A DNA stretch of 64,000 nucleotides from Roseibium sp. MMSF_3412 (GCF_030733265.1 NZ_JASHJI010000001.1:682001-746000), one strand, 5' to 3'. Counted from the first letter of the stretch, positions 16,782 through 26,088 are shown. Notes: generated from the sequence alone by a model not told the origin. Numbers and translations: made by a program.

Positions 16782-17294
16782 TCAGAAGAAGGCCTTCAGA
16801 AATTGATCGCTTTTGTTTTCCTGCGTTCTGGCAAGGTCAAAGGTGAGCATCTCCTCGTAGCTCAGACCATCCCGCCAGACGCTTTTCAGCGCATTTGTGC
16901 TTGTGATCAGGTCATAGCGCGCGATCCGGCCGAGACCGGCGGCAGGCACGAACTCCACACCTGCTTCGCGGGAGAAGCGCACCGCGGCAACCTCGTCTGC
17001 CAGCAGGATGGTCAGGGACTGACCCGGTTCCAATCTGTTCTCGACAGTCGGCTGCATTTCTTTTGCCAGATCCATGATCCAGGCTTTTGACCAGAGGTGA
17101 TAGGCCTCCCCGGGCCGGGCGTCGTAAACGCGCGCGGTGATCAGCCCGTCCGCGCGTGCGGCAAGTTCGGCTTCATAGACGACCTTCGCCTCCGGCACCT
17201 TGGCGAACAGCATTGCCCAGAGCAGCGGATTGCCGCAGGCCAGACCGGCTGAAGTGCCGGTTAAAATCAGGCAAGCGGCGAGCAGAATACGCAT
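16782..17294 (-). CDS. Small exported protein of unknown function
   Basis: A 170-residue protein with a signal peptide (ILLAACLILTGTSAGLACG; the cysteine could be lipidated, though the context LACG is only an approximate lipobox). No domain is recognised. It lies 12 bases after the amidohydrolase stop and 57 before the ureohydrolase start, on the same strand, so it is very likely co-expressed with two exported hydrolases and may assist them or belong to the same nutrient-uptake function. Confidence 0.6.
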   Translation of the reverse strand: MRILLAACLILTGTSAGLACGNPLLWAMLFAKVPEAKVVYEAELAARADGLITARVYDARPGEAYHLWSKAWIMDLAKEMQPTVENRLEPGQSLTILLADEVAAVRFSREAGVEFVPAAGLGRIARYDLITSTNALKSVWRDGLSYEEMLTFDLARTQENKSDQFLKAFF

Positions 17295-17306
17295 GACCCG
17301 CCTCCC

Positions 17307-19040
17307 CTATTCAGCCGTACTGTCGTAGGTGAGCCGGCCGCCCATCATGGTGTAAAGAACGTCCACTTCAGAGATATCGTTCGGGTCAATTTCGAAAAGG
17401 TTTTCCGAGAGCACGACCAGATCGGCTTTCTTGCCGACTTCGAGGCTGCCAACCTCATCGTCGATCCCGATACCGTAGGCGGCATCTATTGTGTGAGACC
17501 GCAACGCCTGTTCCAGAGACATTCCCGCGTCAGGACCGCCAAGCGGCGGCACATCCTTGCGGCCATCGAGCGTGCGCGTGATCCCGGTTTCTATTGCTGC
17601 CAAGGGGCGATACTCCGAAACGTATCCCGATACAGGCCAGTCCGACCCGAACGAGAACACACCGTCGCCCGCCAGCACAGTTGTCACGGGAAACATGCCC
17701 TGGACCCGGTCTTCGCCAAGCCTCTCGGTTGACACGCTCTGCAGCAGCGGATCGAGGCTCATCCAGGCACCCGAAGAATCGTAGATCACGCCGAGGTCTC
17801 CGAAACGCGCGGCGTCATCCGGATGGATCAGCGTTCCGTGGGTTATCTTGTGCCGCCGGTCCCGGGGCGGATTGACCCTGATCGCTTCATCGACCGCATC
17901 CAGCAGTTTTCTCACTGCAAGATCGCCGAAACAGTGACACGTAACATCAATCCCCTCAGCGTCGGCGCGAACGACCGCGTCCTGTACGACATCGTAGGGA
18001 ATGATCGGCTCGGGCACGATATCCGGCTTGTCGGTATAAGGGTCGACGTAAAGCGCATTCCACTTGTCGTCGCCGCCATCCATGTTGATTTTCAGGTGAC
18101 GCGCCCTGACCAGATCCGAATTGAAACGCTCGCGCAGCTCACGCGTTCCCGGCAGCGGATCGATGCTGCCGTCGTTCCAGTACCAGGAGCCGATGAAACG
18201 AAGCGGAAGTTCTCCTTCCTCTTCGAAGTCAGCCATCATCTGGAAGCCTTCTTCCTGGCTCATGCCCTGAATGCCGTGGTCATGAACCGCGGTAATCCCG
18301 GCAGCTGCAAACCGGTCCAGCCATTCTCGCACACCGCCGGCCATGAATTCAGGCGTTATGTCGATCAGAGCGGACAGGACCTGGAGCTGTGCCGGAACCT
18401 CGATGATCCAGCCGGTCGGATTGCCATCGGCATCACGTTCAAAGAAAGAAAATCCGGGGGCGGTGTCCGGTGTGTCCTTGTCGATGCCGGCCATCTCCAG
18501 CGCCTTGGAATTCACCCAGGCGGCATGGCCGTCTATCGCCCAGAAATAGATCGGACGCTCGCTTTCGATCTCATCCAGCATCGCCGCTGTCGGATTGCCG
18601 TCCGTCCAAGGATTGAAGCGGACGCCGTACCCAAGGATCACCTCGTCATCTTTGTTTTCCACTTCTTCGCGGATGCGCGCGAAAAGTTCGTCCTTGTCGT
18701 CCGTCTGAAGGTCGACACCAAGCATGATCAGGCCGCCAACAGCTGCATGAATATGCCCGTCGACAAATCCGGGCAGCACCATTTTGCCTTCCAAGTCGAT
18801 GACTTCGGTGCCGAGGCCGATGACATCGCCGAGGCCGGCGGCGTCGCCGACATAGACGATCTCGTCGCCTTCTATCGCAATGGCTTCGGCCACCGTGCTG
18901 TTTTCATCCATCGTATGGATCTGGCCATTGATCAGGGCGAAATCGGTCGACGGGTTTGCCCGGGGGTTCTGCGCGAAAGTTATGGTTGAAGCACTCACAA
19001 GGAGTGCGGTCGACAGGGCCAAAACACTTTCAAAACGCAT
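17307..19040 (-). CDS. Exported YtcJ-like amidohydrolase
   Basis: A 577-residue metal-dependent hydrolase of the amidohydrolase_3 family. A signal peptide (SVLALSTALLVSASTITFAQ) is followed by the domain opening ALINGQIHTMD and the metal-binding HIH in LPGFVDGHIHAAVGG, with later metal/catalytic residues in THGTLIHPDDA and FGSDWPVSGY. Family members cleave C-N bonds of exocyclic amides, and most are uncharacterised. The ATG at 19040 has GGGGAG 8 bases upstream; an ATG six codons earlier has none. It heads a set of four exported-protein genes on this strand. Confidence 0.83.
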   Translation of the reverse strand: MRFESVLALSTALLVSASTITFAQNPRANPSTDFALINGQIHTMDENSTVAEAIAIEGDEIVYVGDAAGLGDVIGLGTEVIDLEGKMVLPGFVDGHIHAAVGGLIMLGVDLQTDDKDELFARIREEVENKDDEVILGYGVRFNPWTDGNPTAAMLDEIESERPIYFWAIDGHAAWVNSKALEMAGIDKDTPDTAPGFSFFERDADGNPTGWIIEVPAQLQVLSALIDITPEFMAGGVREWLDRFAAAGITAVHDHGIQGMSQEEGFQMMADFEEEGELPLRFIGSWYWNDGSIDPLPGTRELRERFNSDLVRARHLKINMDGGDDKWNALYVDPYTDKPDIVPEPIIPYDVVQDAVVRADAEGIDVTCHCFGDLAVRKLLDAVDEAIRVNPPRDRRHKITHGTLIHPDDAARFGDLGVIYDSSGAWMSLDPLLQSVSTERLGEDRVQGMFPVTTVLAGDGVFSFGSDWPVSGYVSEYRPLAAIETGITRTLDGRKDVPPLGGPDAGMSLEQALRSHTIDAAYGIGIDDEVGSLEVGKKADLVVLSENLFEIDPNDISEVDVLYTMMGGRLTYDSTAE

Positions 19041-19143
19041 TAATTCACTCCCCAGCATAGCGGCATCACAATCTGAAACGTTATAAAGTTACGCTTCGTT
19101 CTCAATGCTTTAACTGGATTCAAGGTCACACATCCCGGGCTGG

Positions 19144-19167
19144 TTGTCAGGGTGTCAATCCTGACAA
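19144..19167. promoter_or_regulatory. Inverted repeat upstream of the amidohydrolase operon
   Basis: TTGTCAGG-N8-CCTGACAA is a perfect 8-base-arm inverted repeat about 105 bases before the amidohydrolase start. The size and spacing fit a dimeric regulator site. Between it and the gene, TATAAC on the minus strand could be a -10 element. No cognate regulator lies adjacent. Confidence 0.4.
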
Positions 19168-19275
19168 GGCCGCCGTGGATCTTATCCCGGTACGTGCCTG
19201 AAGGCGGTGGATCAACGCATCAGAGAAGAGAGAGCTGCGCTTGACGGAACAGCCGGCTCCCGGCTGCCGCACGAC

Positions 19276-21948
19276 TCATTTCGGACCGGAATTCTTCGGC
19301 AGGGTGCAGGGGCGTGCCTTTTCGTCGATCGGACCCGAGCCCCTGAAAATGTGGCTGACAAGATTGAGCGGCAGCGACACGACCTCGCCGATGGCCCTGC
19401 CCGGACCGGCATCCCTGACAGTGACATCAGGCTTGCCGAGCGTTCCGTGGATTTCGAACGGCGAGACGATTTCGACAAGCTGCTTGCGCTTGGCGCGGGG
19501 TGCAAAGGATAGATCCAGCGCACCGGATCTCAGGTTCACGGTGCCCGCTCCGACAAGCTGGACATTTTCCGTTTCAACGATCATGCGCTTCGATGTGGCG
19601 ACACCGTTCCTAAAATGCAGCGGCAGCACTGCGCAGACAAGCTTGCTGGTGTGCTCCTTGTTGCTGGTCACCAGCCAGGTGAAGACGTTCAGCCCGGTCA
19701 GGTCCAGAATGCGGTTCGGCAAGGTGCCGCCCCAAAGGGATGCCGACACGTTGCCGGACAGCGTCTTCAGGAAACCCGTTTCGGACCGGGCGTTGCCGGT
19801 GACGTCAAAACTCGCATAAACCGTGCTGGATATCGGCGCCGTCAAGCCAATTTCGTTCATCAGGCTCCTGAGCGGAAATTTCTCCATGCGCCCGTGGGCG
19901 TGGGCGGGATGATTTTCCTTGCCGAGGTTGACACCGAAGTCGCCGCTGACCGTGCCACCGATATAGTCGAGCTTCAGCCCGGCCAGCTTCAGGTGATCGG
20001 CGTCATACTCCAGTGTGCCGGTCAGGTTGCCGGCGTGCTTCTTGCCCGAGACGATCTTTTTCACGTCCAGTCCGACCTTCGCGCTCAGGGCGGCCTCGAA
20101 TTCCTTCGTCAGTTCTATGTCGGGTCCGTTTTCCTCGCCGGTCACGCTCAGCTGGGCAAAGTCCGTCAGCGCGGCAAGATCGGTGAAGTCCATCTCCTGC
20201 GATGAAATCGCACCGGTCAGCATCCACTTGCCGTCAACTTCCGCCGGGTTGAGGTGTAAATCCGCGTTTACCTGCGTTGCGCCGGAAACAAGATCTCCCT
20301 TGAAATTTGCCCCATCAGACGAAAGCCCGCTGGAGCCGGAAAAGCGGATTTCCGGGAAGTTCCTGTCGGTCCTGATGCCGAGTTCGGAGAGCGCTGCCTC
20401 CGGCTTCGGCAATGTCAGTTCGGTCGAAAACTCCAGTTCGTCAAGCACCCGGAATTCCGGTATTGCAAGCGCAAAACCCAGCTCCATCAGATCGGTGCCT
20501 GCCGTTTTGCCGCGCAGTTCCTCAAGCCCGAGCGCTCCCGAGGTTTCCCCGACAACAACAGTCCCCTTGACCGTGCCAAGGCCCGGGGCGTCGCCGGCAG
20601 GCCTGTTCATGAGCACAGCGGTGGGAAGCTCGAACGTACCGGAGAGCGACACGCCCTTGAGCGCCAGAATATCTTCCACGTCGCCCTTCATGACGAGATA
20701 CGGCGCACCTTCCGGACCGTCGAGGATGGTGATGTCCTTGAGGCCGATCCGGTTGCCGTCACCCTTGACAATGCGCCCGACCGAAATCGGTCCGATCTCG
20801 TCGAATTCCAGCAACACCGCGTTCGTCGTCACGATCGTGCGGTCGATCGAGAGCGATTCAATCGGCCCGCTCACGCGGCCGGAAACCTCCTTCAGGTTAA
20901 TGGCGAGCGATGAGCTCGAGGCCGCTTCGGGCTGTGCAAATTTCGAGGTGAAATCGAGATCGAACACGGACCCCTGGAACACATCCGAGACCGTTCCCTG
21001 AACATGTATGACATCGCCGTCGTCGCCGTTGAAATCAAACTTCAGACCGGCGATGTCGAACCTGTCGACCGGGCCGCTCGACTGCCAGGTCAGCGTCGCC
21101 TTGCCCTCGACCGCGCTTTCAAGGCCAAGCGAGGCCAGGAGCTTGGTGACCGAGTCCGACTTCGCGGAGAGGTCGCCATCTATGCTTGCGACCTTCTCGG
21201 AGGTGTCGACCGTCCCGCTCAGACTGGTTTCGAGGCCGGGCAGGGCAAACGTCATATCGAACGGTCCGCGGCCGTCATGGTCGCTTACCCAGACGGAGGA
21301 CGGCACCACGCCCGAGGCGCTCAACGGCGTGCCGTTGACAGCCGCCTTGATGCTCACTTCCGTCGACGGCGATGTGTCGGTTGTCGCCAGCTTGAAGGAT
21401 TCGATCCTGAAGACCTCGTTCCAGCCGTCCGCTTCGTCGATGAAGTGAAACTCGACATCGGTCAGTTCGAGATTGTCGAAGACCGGATTGTTCAGAAGGA
21501 TCGACAAGAGTTCGAACGACCAGGCCTGCCGGCGCTCGCCGGACGGGTCGGCGCGGTATTCGATGTCGGCCCCGCTCATGCTGAAATTCCGGATTCCGGA
21601 CACGTCGCCGCGCAGCAGACCGTAGGGCGCGTCAAACTCCACCGTGTCAAAGACACGGCCTTCTCCGCTGGCAGCTCCGGACGACCGCTGGATGTAGGTG
21701 TCTTCGATTTTCACGCCAAGACGCCGGCCAGGGGTCAGAACGACGGGCCCGCGCACTTCCACGGGGCGGTTGAATATTCGGGTCAGGACCTGTGCGGCCT
21801 GTTCCTGGCGGACGGAGGAATAGAGGTCCAGGGTCGCGACCGCGTAGGCAACGGCAAGGCCTGCCACGAGAAGCGTCACCAGCGTCAATGCGGAAATCCG
21901 CAACAGCCGCACCAGCCCGCCTGTCCTTTTCTCGCCCTCGCTGCTCAA
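19276..21948 (-). CDS. AsmA-like envelope protein
   Basis: An 890-residue protein with one N-terminal membrane anchor (ISALTLVTLLVAGLAVAYAV) and a long beta-rich periplasmic part. The start reads as an AsmA N-terminus (VLTRIFNRPVEVRGPVVLTP) and the C-terminal third has the AsmA_2 pattern (SFDVTGNARSETGFLKTLSG ... GTVNLRSGALDLSFAPR). Bridge-like AsmA proteins are implicated in moving phospholipids to the outer membrane. It stands alone, 235 bases upstream of the exported-hydrolase set, without a clear operon partner. Confidence 0.82.
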   Translation of the reverse strand: MSSEGEKRTGGLVRLLRISALTLVTLLVAGLAVAYAVATLDLYSSVRQEQAAQVLTRIFNRPVEVRGPVVLTPGRRLGVKIEDTYIQRSSGAASGEGRVFDTVEFDAPYGLLRGDVSGIRNFSMSGADIEYRADPSGERRQAWSFELLSILLNNPVFDNLELTDVEFHFIDEADGWNEVFRIESFKLATTDTSPSTEVSIKAAVNGTPLSASGVVPSSVWVSDHDGRGPFDMTFALPGLETSLSGTVDTSEKVASIDGDLSAKSDSVTKLLASLGLESAVEGKATLTWQSSGPVDRFDIAGLKFDFNGDDGDVIHVQGTVSDVFQGSVFDLDFTSKFAQPEAASSSSLAINLKEVSGRVSGPIESLSIDRTIVTTNAVLLEFDEIGPISVGRIVKGDGNRIGLKDITILDGPEGAPYLVMKGDVEDILALKGVSLSGTFELPTAVLMNRPAGDAPGLGTVKGTVVVGETSGALGLEELRGKTAGTDLMELGFALAIPEFRVLDELEFSTELTLPKPEAALSELGIRTDRNFPEIRFSGSSGLSSDGANFKGDLVSGATQVNADLHLNPAEVDGKWMLTGAISSQEMDFTDLAALTDFAQLSVTGEENGPDIELTKEFEAALSAKVGLDVKKIVSGKKHAGNLTGTLEYDADHLKLAGLKLDYIGGTVSGDFGVNLGKENHPAHAHGRMEKFPLRSLMNEIGLTAPISSTVYASFDVTGNARSETGFLKTLSGNVSASLWGGTLPNRILDLTGLNVFTWLVTSNKEHTSKLVCAVLPLHFRNGVATSKRMIVETENVQLVGAGTVNLRSGALDLSFAPRAKRKQLVEIVSPFEIHGTLGKPDVTVRDAGPGRAIGEVVSLPLNLVSHIFRGSGPIDEKARPCTLPKNSGPK

Positions 21949-22227
21949 GCCGCCGGCCTCTCCTAACGTTCATCTGTCAACAAGCCTTGTGTCCAGTCTA
22001 CGCCTGTTTCGGCGCCGATAGAACGCGGCATTTGAAAAGCCGGCGTAAAATCCGCGTCAGGTCCGCTGTTGCCCCGGTTGCACGGGCGCGCCAACACCTT
22101 TAAGTCAATTTGAACAAGACCGGCATTGCCGAAGGCGCAATGTCACACGGCGTCCCGCAAAGGGCGGCGGGACCCAATTGCAAGGCCGGGCACCACGAGA
22201 CACAGGTTTGAAAAAAGAGGACTTTCA

Positions 22228-23100
22228 ATGGCAAAGGTTGCATTTCTTGGGCTTGGCGTCATGGGCTACCCGATGGCCGGTTACCTGCAGAAGGCCGGTC
22301 ACGATGTGACGGTCTATAACCGCACGACGGCCAAGGCGGAAAAATGGGCGGCCGAATATGGCGGTGCCTTCGCGCCGACCCCGCGCGAGGCGGCTGCCGG
22401 TGCTGCCTTCGTCATGGCCTGTGTCGGCAATGATGACGATCTGCGCTCGATCTGTCTTGGCGACGACGGCGCGTTCAAGGACATGGCGTCCGGCTCGATC
22501 TTCGTTGACCACACCACGGTGTCCGCGAAGGTGACGCGCGAGCTTTATGACGTCGCCCGGGACGGCGGCATTTCCTTCGTCGATGCACCCGTGTCAGGCG
22601 GACAGGCCGGCGCTGAAAACGGCCAGCTGGTGGTCATGTGCGGCGGCGATCAGGCGGCTTACGACGCGGCCGAACCCTTTATCGACGCCTATGCCAAGAA
22701 ATGCGTCAGACTCGGGGAAAGCGGCGCCGGGCAGCTGACCAAGATGGTCAACCAGATCTGCATTGCCGGTCTTGTCCAGGGACTGTCGGAAGGGCTTCAC
22801 TTTGCCGAGAAGGCCGGTCTCGACGGACGCGCGGTCATTGACCTGATCGGTGGCGGCGCCGCCGGCAGCTGGCAGATGGTCAACCGCTACGAGACCATGC
22901 TCGACGATCACTTCGATCACGGTTTCGCCGTCGACTGGATGCGCAAGGACCTCGGCATCTGCCTCGCCACCGCCAATGAAAACGGCGCCAGCCTTCCGGT
23001 GACCGCCCTTGTCGACCAGTTCTACAAGGACGTCCAGAAAATGGGCGGCGGCCGCTGGGACACCTCGTCCCTTGTCAAGCGCCTGCGCAAGTTGGACTGA
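22228..23100 (+). CDS. NAD(P)-dependent beta-hydroxyacid dehydrogenase
   Basis: A 290-residue enzyme of the 3-hydroxyisobutyrate dehydrogenase family (GarR/MmsB/GlxR/GLYR). It shows the Rossmann start FLGLGVMGYPMAG, the substrate-binding DAPVSGGQAGAENG, and the catalytic lysine in GQLTKMVNQ. Such enzymes reduce or oxidise short beta-hydroxyacids; which one is not decidable here, and a succinic/glyoxylate reductase role is possible. The ATG follows AGAGG. The 279 bases before it (21949-22227) contain no gene I can support, presumably its promoter. A terminator follows directly. Confidence 0.85.
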   Translation: MAKVAFLGLGVMGYPMAGYLQKAGHDVTVYNRTTAKAEKWAAEYGGAFAPTPREAAAGAAFVMACVGNDDDLRSICLGDDGAFKDMASGSIFVDHTTVSAKVTRELYDVARDGGISFVDAPVSGGQAGAENGQLVVMCGGDQAAYDAAEPFIDAYAKKCVRLGESGAGQLTKMVNQICIAGLVQGLSEGLHFAEKAGLDGRAVIDLIGGGAAGSWQMVNRYETMLDDHFDHGFAVDWMRKDLGICLATANENGASLPVTALVDQFYKDVQKMGGGRWDTSSLVKRLRKLD

Positions 23101-23142
23101 GGCTTCGCGGCTGAAACTGAGCCAACTCAAGGCTTTGAGAAC

Positions 23143-23178
23143 AACCACCTGTGTGAGGGATCATGCAGGTGGTTTTTT
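23143..23178 (+). terminator. Intrinsic terminator after the beta-hydroxyacid dehydrogenase
   Basis: AACCACCTG and CAGGTGGTT form a 9-pair stem with a 14-base loop, followed by a run of T, 43 bases after the stop codon. Confidence 0.85.
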
Positions 23179-23218
23179 CGTGAGCCTTGGTCCCTGATTT
23201 CGCGATGTGCCGGATGCC

Positions 23219-23866
23219 CTAGTCCGCCCGCTCCGCCTCAAGCCTCTCGATCAATTCTTTCAATTGAGACATGTCGCTAAAGACAGTGGCCCTGTCGTCA
23301 GGCATTGCGGTGACATGCGGGTCGTATCGCAGGACCGCCATTCCGGCCGCATGCGCAGCCTGAACGCCGACATCGCTGTCTTCGACGACGATGCAGTTTT
23401 CAGGTGCATGTCCCATGTCGCGCGCAGCATGCAGGAAAAGACCGGGGTCGGGTTTCCAGATGCCGACAACGTAGGAGCTGTAGATGTTCAGTCCAAAATG
23501 CGATGCCAGACCGCTCACCTTCAACGAGTGGGCGATTTTCTGCGGCGGCCCGCTCGAGGCGATGCATTTTGGACGGCCCAAGCTCTTTAGCATGGCCGCG
23601 GCACCGGGCACCGGCTGGAGCCGCTCGGAGAAAAGCTCCGCGACACGTTCGCGGTAGGTCGTCTCGAACGTTGCAGGCAGCCGCCTGCCCAGCCGTTTTT
23701 CGAGATCGGCCAGGGTGAGGTCGAGTTTTATGCCGCGATAGCGGTGCACCAGTTGCTCCGCCGTCTCGCCGAGTTCCGGCAGAAGATCGACGAAAGCCTG
23801 ATTGCACAGGATCTCGCTGTCGACGAGTGTTCCGTCCAGATCAAATATGACGCACGTTTCTGACAT
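23219..23866 (-). CDS. HAD-superfamily phosphatase (phosphoglycolate phosphatase-like)
   Basis: A 215-residue hydrolase with motif I DLDGTLVDS (nucleophile and acid/base aspartates), motif II in CIASSGPP, and motif IV in VVEDSDVGVQAAHAAG. A four-helix cap lies between motifs I and II, as in the beta-phosphoglucomutase/Gph subfamily. The substrate is probably a small sugar or glycolate phosphate. It lies 121 bases downstream of the oxygenase gene on the same strand, and so could be under the same LacI control. Confidence 0.8.
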   Translation of the reverse strand: MSETCVIFDLDGTLVDSEILCNQAFVDLLPELGETAEQLVHRYRGIKLDLTLADLEKRLGRRLPATFETTYRERVAELFSERLQPVPGAAAMLKSLGRPKCIASSGPPQKIAHSLKVSGLASHFGLNIYSSYVVGIWKPDPGLFLHAARDMGHAPENCIVVEDSDVGVQAAHAAGMAVLRYDPHVTAMPDDRATVFSDMSQLKELIERLEAERAD

Positions 23867-23987
23867 GGACGGCTCTCGACACCCCTGCGGATCGCAAACA
23901 GCCCTTCATAGCGGTCTTGCCATTCGCGTCCAAGACAGAGATGTGGCCAGCTGCAATCTTTTTCCGCTGCGCCAAGTCGCTTTTTTG

Positions 23988-24881
23988 TCAGCCAAACGCG
24001 CTTTTCGCGCCGCCGGATTTCTGGACCTTGAAGATCGAACTGACATCCGCTGCCGGCGGATATGGCAAGCGAACCGGGAGCTGCTTCATGCGCGGTTGCA
24101 GCACGGGATCTCCGATGATCATCCTGTCCAGAAGGTCGTCCCATTGCTGCTGCTGCGACAGGCGCTGAATGTAGGCCGAACCGCCCATGAGCGGCCATGC
24201 GTCCGCCGCGCAGCATTCATAAAAAAGCATCAGCCGCGCGCGATCAGAGATGTTCGGTGCGGAGCCGTGCAAGGTGCGTGCGTGGTGGATGGACATGCTT
24301 CCCGCCTTGCCGGTTATCTTGACGGCCTTCTCAATCCGGAAATCCGGATCGCCCGGATCCACAGCCCCGCAAAAAACGCCCTCAGCGCTGTTGTGGCTCA
24401 AGATCGGTCCCTTGTGGGAACCGGGAATAACCTGAAGCGGGCCATTTTCCTCCGTGACATCTTCCAGAAAGACGCCGAAGGCCAGCATGTCGTCATTGGT
24501 ATGGGGGTAGAAGGCCCAGTCCTGATGCCATTCAACGGCGGCCCCGCCGCCCGGTGCCTTTGCATTGAGCTTCGATGTTTGCAGCACCGCATCCGGCCCG
24601 ACCAGTTGGCGCAGGACTTCCGTGATCCGGGAGTTTTTCAGAACGTCCCAGAAAAAAGGGTGTTGTTTGTGCGGCAGCTTGATGCGCGTCAGCCTCGGGT
24701 TTTCGGGACCATGGCCTTCGTCCAGGTCATAGACGTCGTTGCTTTGGCTCACGTTGCGCGAACGCTCTATGAAATCATGGGTGATCTCCTGCATCCGCCC
24801 GAGTTGTTCCGGCGTCACGGCATCTTCGACAAGAAGGTAGCCGTTCTCGACGTAGAACTCGGTCTGGTCTTTGGTGAGCAT
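23988..24881 (-). CDS. Phytanoyl-CoA dioxygenase family protein
   Basis: A 297-residue Fe(II)/2-oxoglutarate-dependent oxygenase. The iron ligands appear as HQD in EWHQDWAFYPHTNDD and the distal His in HHARTLHGSAPN, followed by the 2-oxoglutarate-binding Arg in SDRARLMLFYE; GPLQVIPGSHKG is also typical. Related bacterial enzymes hydroxylate compatible solutes or natural-product intermediates. The ATG at 24881 fits the family start (MLTKDQTEFYVENGYLLVED). It is divergent from a LacI regulator with two operator copies in its promoter, so its expression is presumably induced by a sugar or related effector. Confidence 0.85.
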   Translation of the reverse strand: MLTKDQTEFYVENGYLLVEDAVTPEQLGRMQEITHDFIERSRNVSQSNDVYDLDEGHGPENPRLTRIKLPHKQHPFFWDVLKNSRITEVLRQLVGPDAVLQTSKLNAKAPGGGAAVEWHQDWAFYPHTNDDMLAFGVFLEDVTEENGPLQVIPGSHKGPILSHNSAEGVFCGAVDPGDPDFRIEKAVKITGKAGSMSIHHARTLHGSAPNISDRARLMLFYECCAADAWPLMGGSAYIQRLSQQQQWDDLLDRMIIGDPVLQPRMKQLPVRLPYPPAADVSSIFKVQKSGGAKSAFG

Positions 24882-24907
24882 CGCGGTGTTCTCCGAGTGA
24901 AGTTTAT

Positions 24908-24947
24908 TTTGGTATCGATACCATACTTGATTTGGTATCGATACCAT
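24908..24947. promoter_or_regulatory. Two identical LacI-type operators
   Basis: The 17-base sequence TTTGGTATCGATACCAT occurs at 24908-24924 and again at 24931-24947, 23 bases apart. Each contains the perfect palindrome TGGTATCGATACCA with a central CG, the hallmark of LacI/GalR sites. They sit between the oxygenase and the lacI-like gene and would bind two dimers on nearly the same face of the helix. Confidence 0.85.
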
Positions 24948-24987
24948 CGTCTATTGGCCCCGTCAATGAACAACAAGGAGCCACACC

Positions 24988-25995
24988 TTGGGTAAAGACA
25001 AGTGGGTCACCATGAAGGATGTCGCCGATCTGGCCAAGGTCGGAACGATCACGGTCTCCCGTGTCTTGCGGACACCTGAGAAAGTCTCCGAGTCAAAACG
25101 GCTTCGCGTTCAAAAGGCGATTGACGACCTCGGCTATGTTCCCGACAACACCGCCGGCGCCCTGTCGTCCAGCAGGAGCCGTGTCTTCGGCGCAATTGTA
25201 TCCACAATCGGCGACTCGGTTTTCGCCTCAACGCTGGACGGCTTGTCGGGCACGCTGCGCGCAGCCGGATATGAACTGCTTCTGACCAGCACGGGTTACG
25301 ATCCGGACGTGGAGGAAGATGCCCTGCGCGCGCTGCTCGCGCGCCGGCCCGACGGGATCGTTCTGACAAGCACATCTCACTCTGCCGGCACGTCGAAACT
25401 CCTCAAATCCCTGAGCATCCCCGTTGTCGAGATCTGGCAGTTGCCGCCCGCGCCTTTGGACATCGCCGTCGGCTTTTCGAATTTTCAGGCCGGACATGAC
25501 ATGGCGCGTCACCTGATCGACAGCGGCCGCAAGACCATCGCATTTCTGGGGGGCGGCGGCCTGCTGGATGCACGCGGGCGCCGCCGGCGCGAAGGATATG
25601 AGGCCGCGCTTCACACGGCCGGCATGACGCCGGTCACCTGGACTGACCAAGGACAGGCCGTGCCGCCCGGCATCGAACTGGGGGCCGCATTTTTCGATGA
25701 GTGTCTGAAAGCAAATCCGCATATCGACGCGGTCATGTGCGTCAGTGACACGGTCGCGGTGGGTGTCCTTTGCGAAGCAAGGCGGCGCAATCTGAAGGTC
25801 CCCGGAGAGCTTGCGGTTTCGGGATTTGGCGGGTTCGACGTGGCAAGACCATCCGGCTTCGACCTGACCACGATCGAGGTTCCCGGCACGGCGATCGGAA
25901 CAGCGTCAGCCCAAGCCCTGCTCGACCCGGATGCCGCGAGAGCCCGAAAGGTCATCGACCTCGGCTACAAGCTGGTCGTGCGCGGAACAACGTAG
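24988..25995 (+). CDS. LacI family transcriptional regulator
   Basis: A 335-residue repressor. Residues ~7-55 form the LacI headpiece with TMKDVADLAKVGTITVSRVL and the hinge helix NTAGALSSSRS; the rest is a periplasmic-binding-like effector domain (GAIVSTIGDSVFASTLDGL onward) resembling the GntR/gluconate branch. The TTG start is chosen because AAGGAG lies 7 bases upstream. It is divergent from the phytanoyl-CoA-dioxygenase-like gene, with twin operators in between, so it probably represses both. Confidence 0.9.
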   Translation: MGKDKWVTMKDVADLAKVGTITVSRVLRTPEKVSESKRLRVQKAIDDLGYVPDNTAGALSSSRSRVFGAIVSTIGDSVFASTLDGLSGTLRAAGYELLLTSTGYDPDVEEDALRALLARRPDGIVLTSTSHSAGTSKLLKSLSIPVVEIWQLPPAPLDIAVGFSNFQAGHDMARHLIDSGRKTIAFLGGGGLLDARGRRRREGYEAALHTAGMTPVTWTDQGQAVPPGIELGAAFFDECLKANPHIDAVMCVSDTVAVGVLCEARRRNLKVPGELAVSGFGGFDVARPSGFDLTTIEVPGTAIGTASAQALLDPDAARARKVIDLGYKLVVRGTT

Positions 25996-26011
25996 TGGTA
26001 TTTTTGAAGAG

Positions 26012-26088
26012 TGGCGCACCGGGGAGGATTCGAACCCCCGACCCCCAGATTCGTAGTCTGGTGCTCTATCCAGCTGAGCTACCGGTGC
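26012..26088 (-). tRNA. tRNA-Arg(ACG)
   Basis: Complete cloverleaf on the minus strand with encoded CCA. The acceptor stem GCACCGG pairs with CCGGTGC, the anticodon loop CTACGAA gives anticodon ACG between CCAGA and TCTGG, and the T-arm contains GGTTCGAATCC. A34 would be edited to inosine to read CGU/CGC/CGA. The gene lies 16 bases beyond the lacI-like stop, on the opposite strand. Confidence 0.96.
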
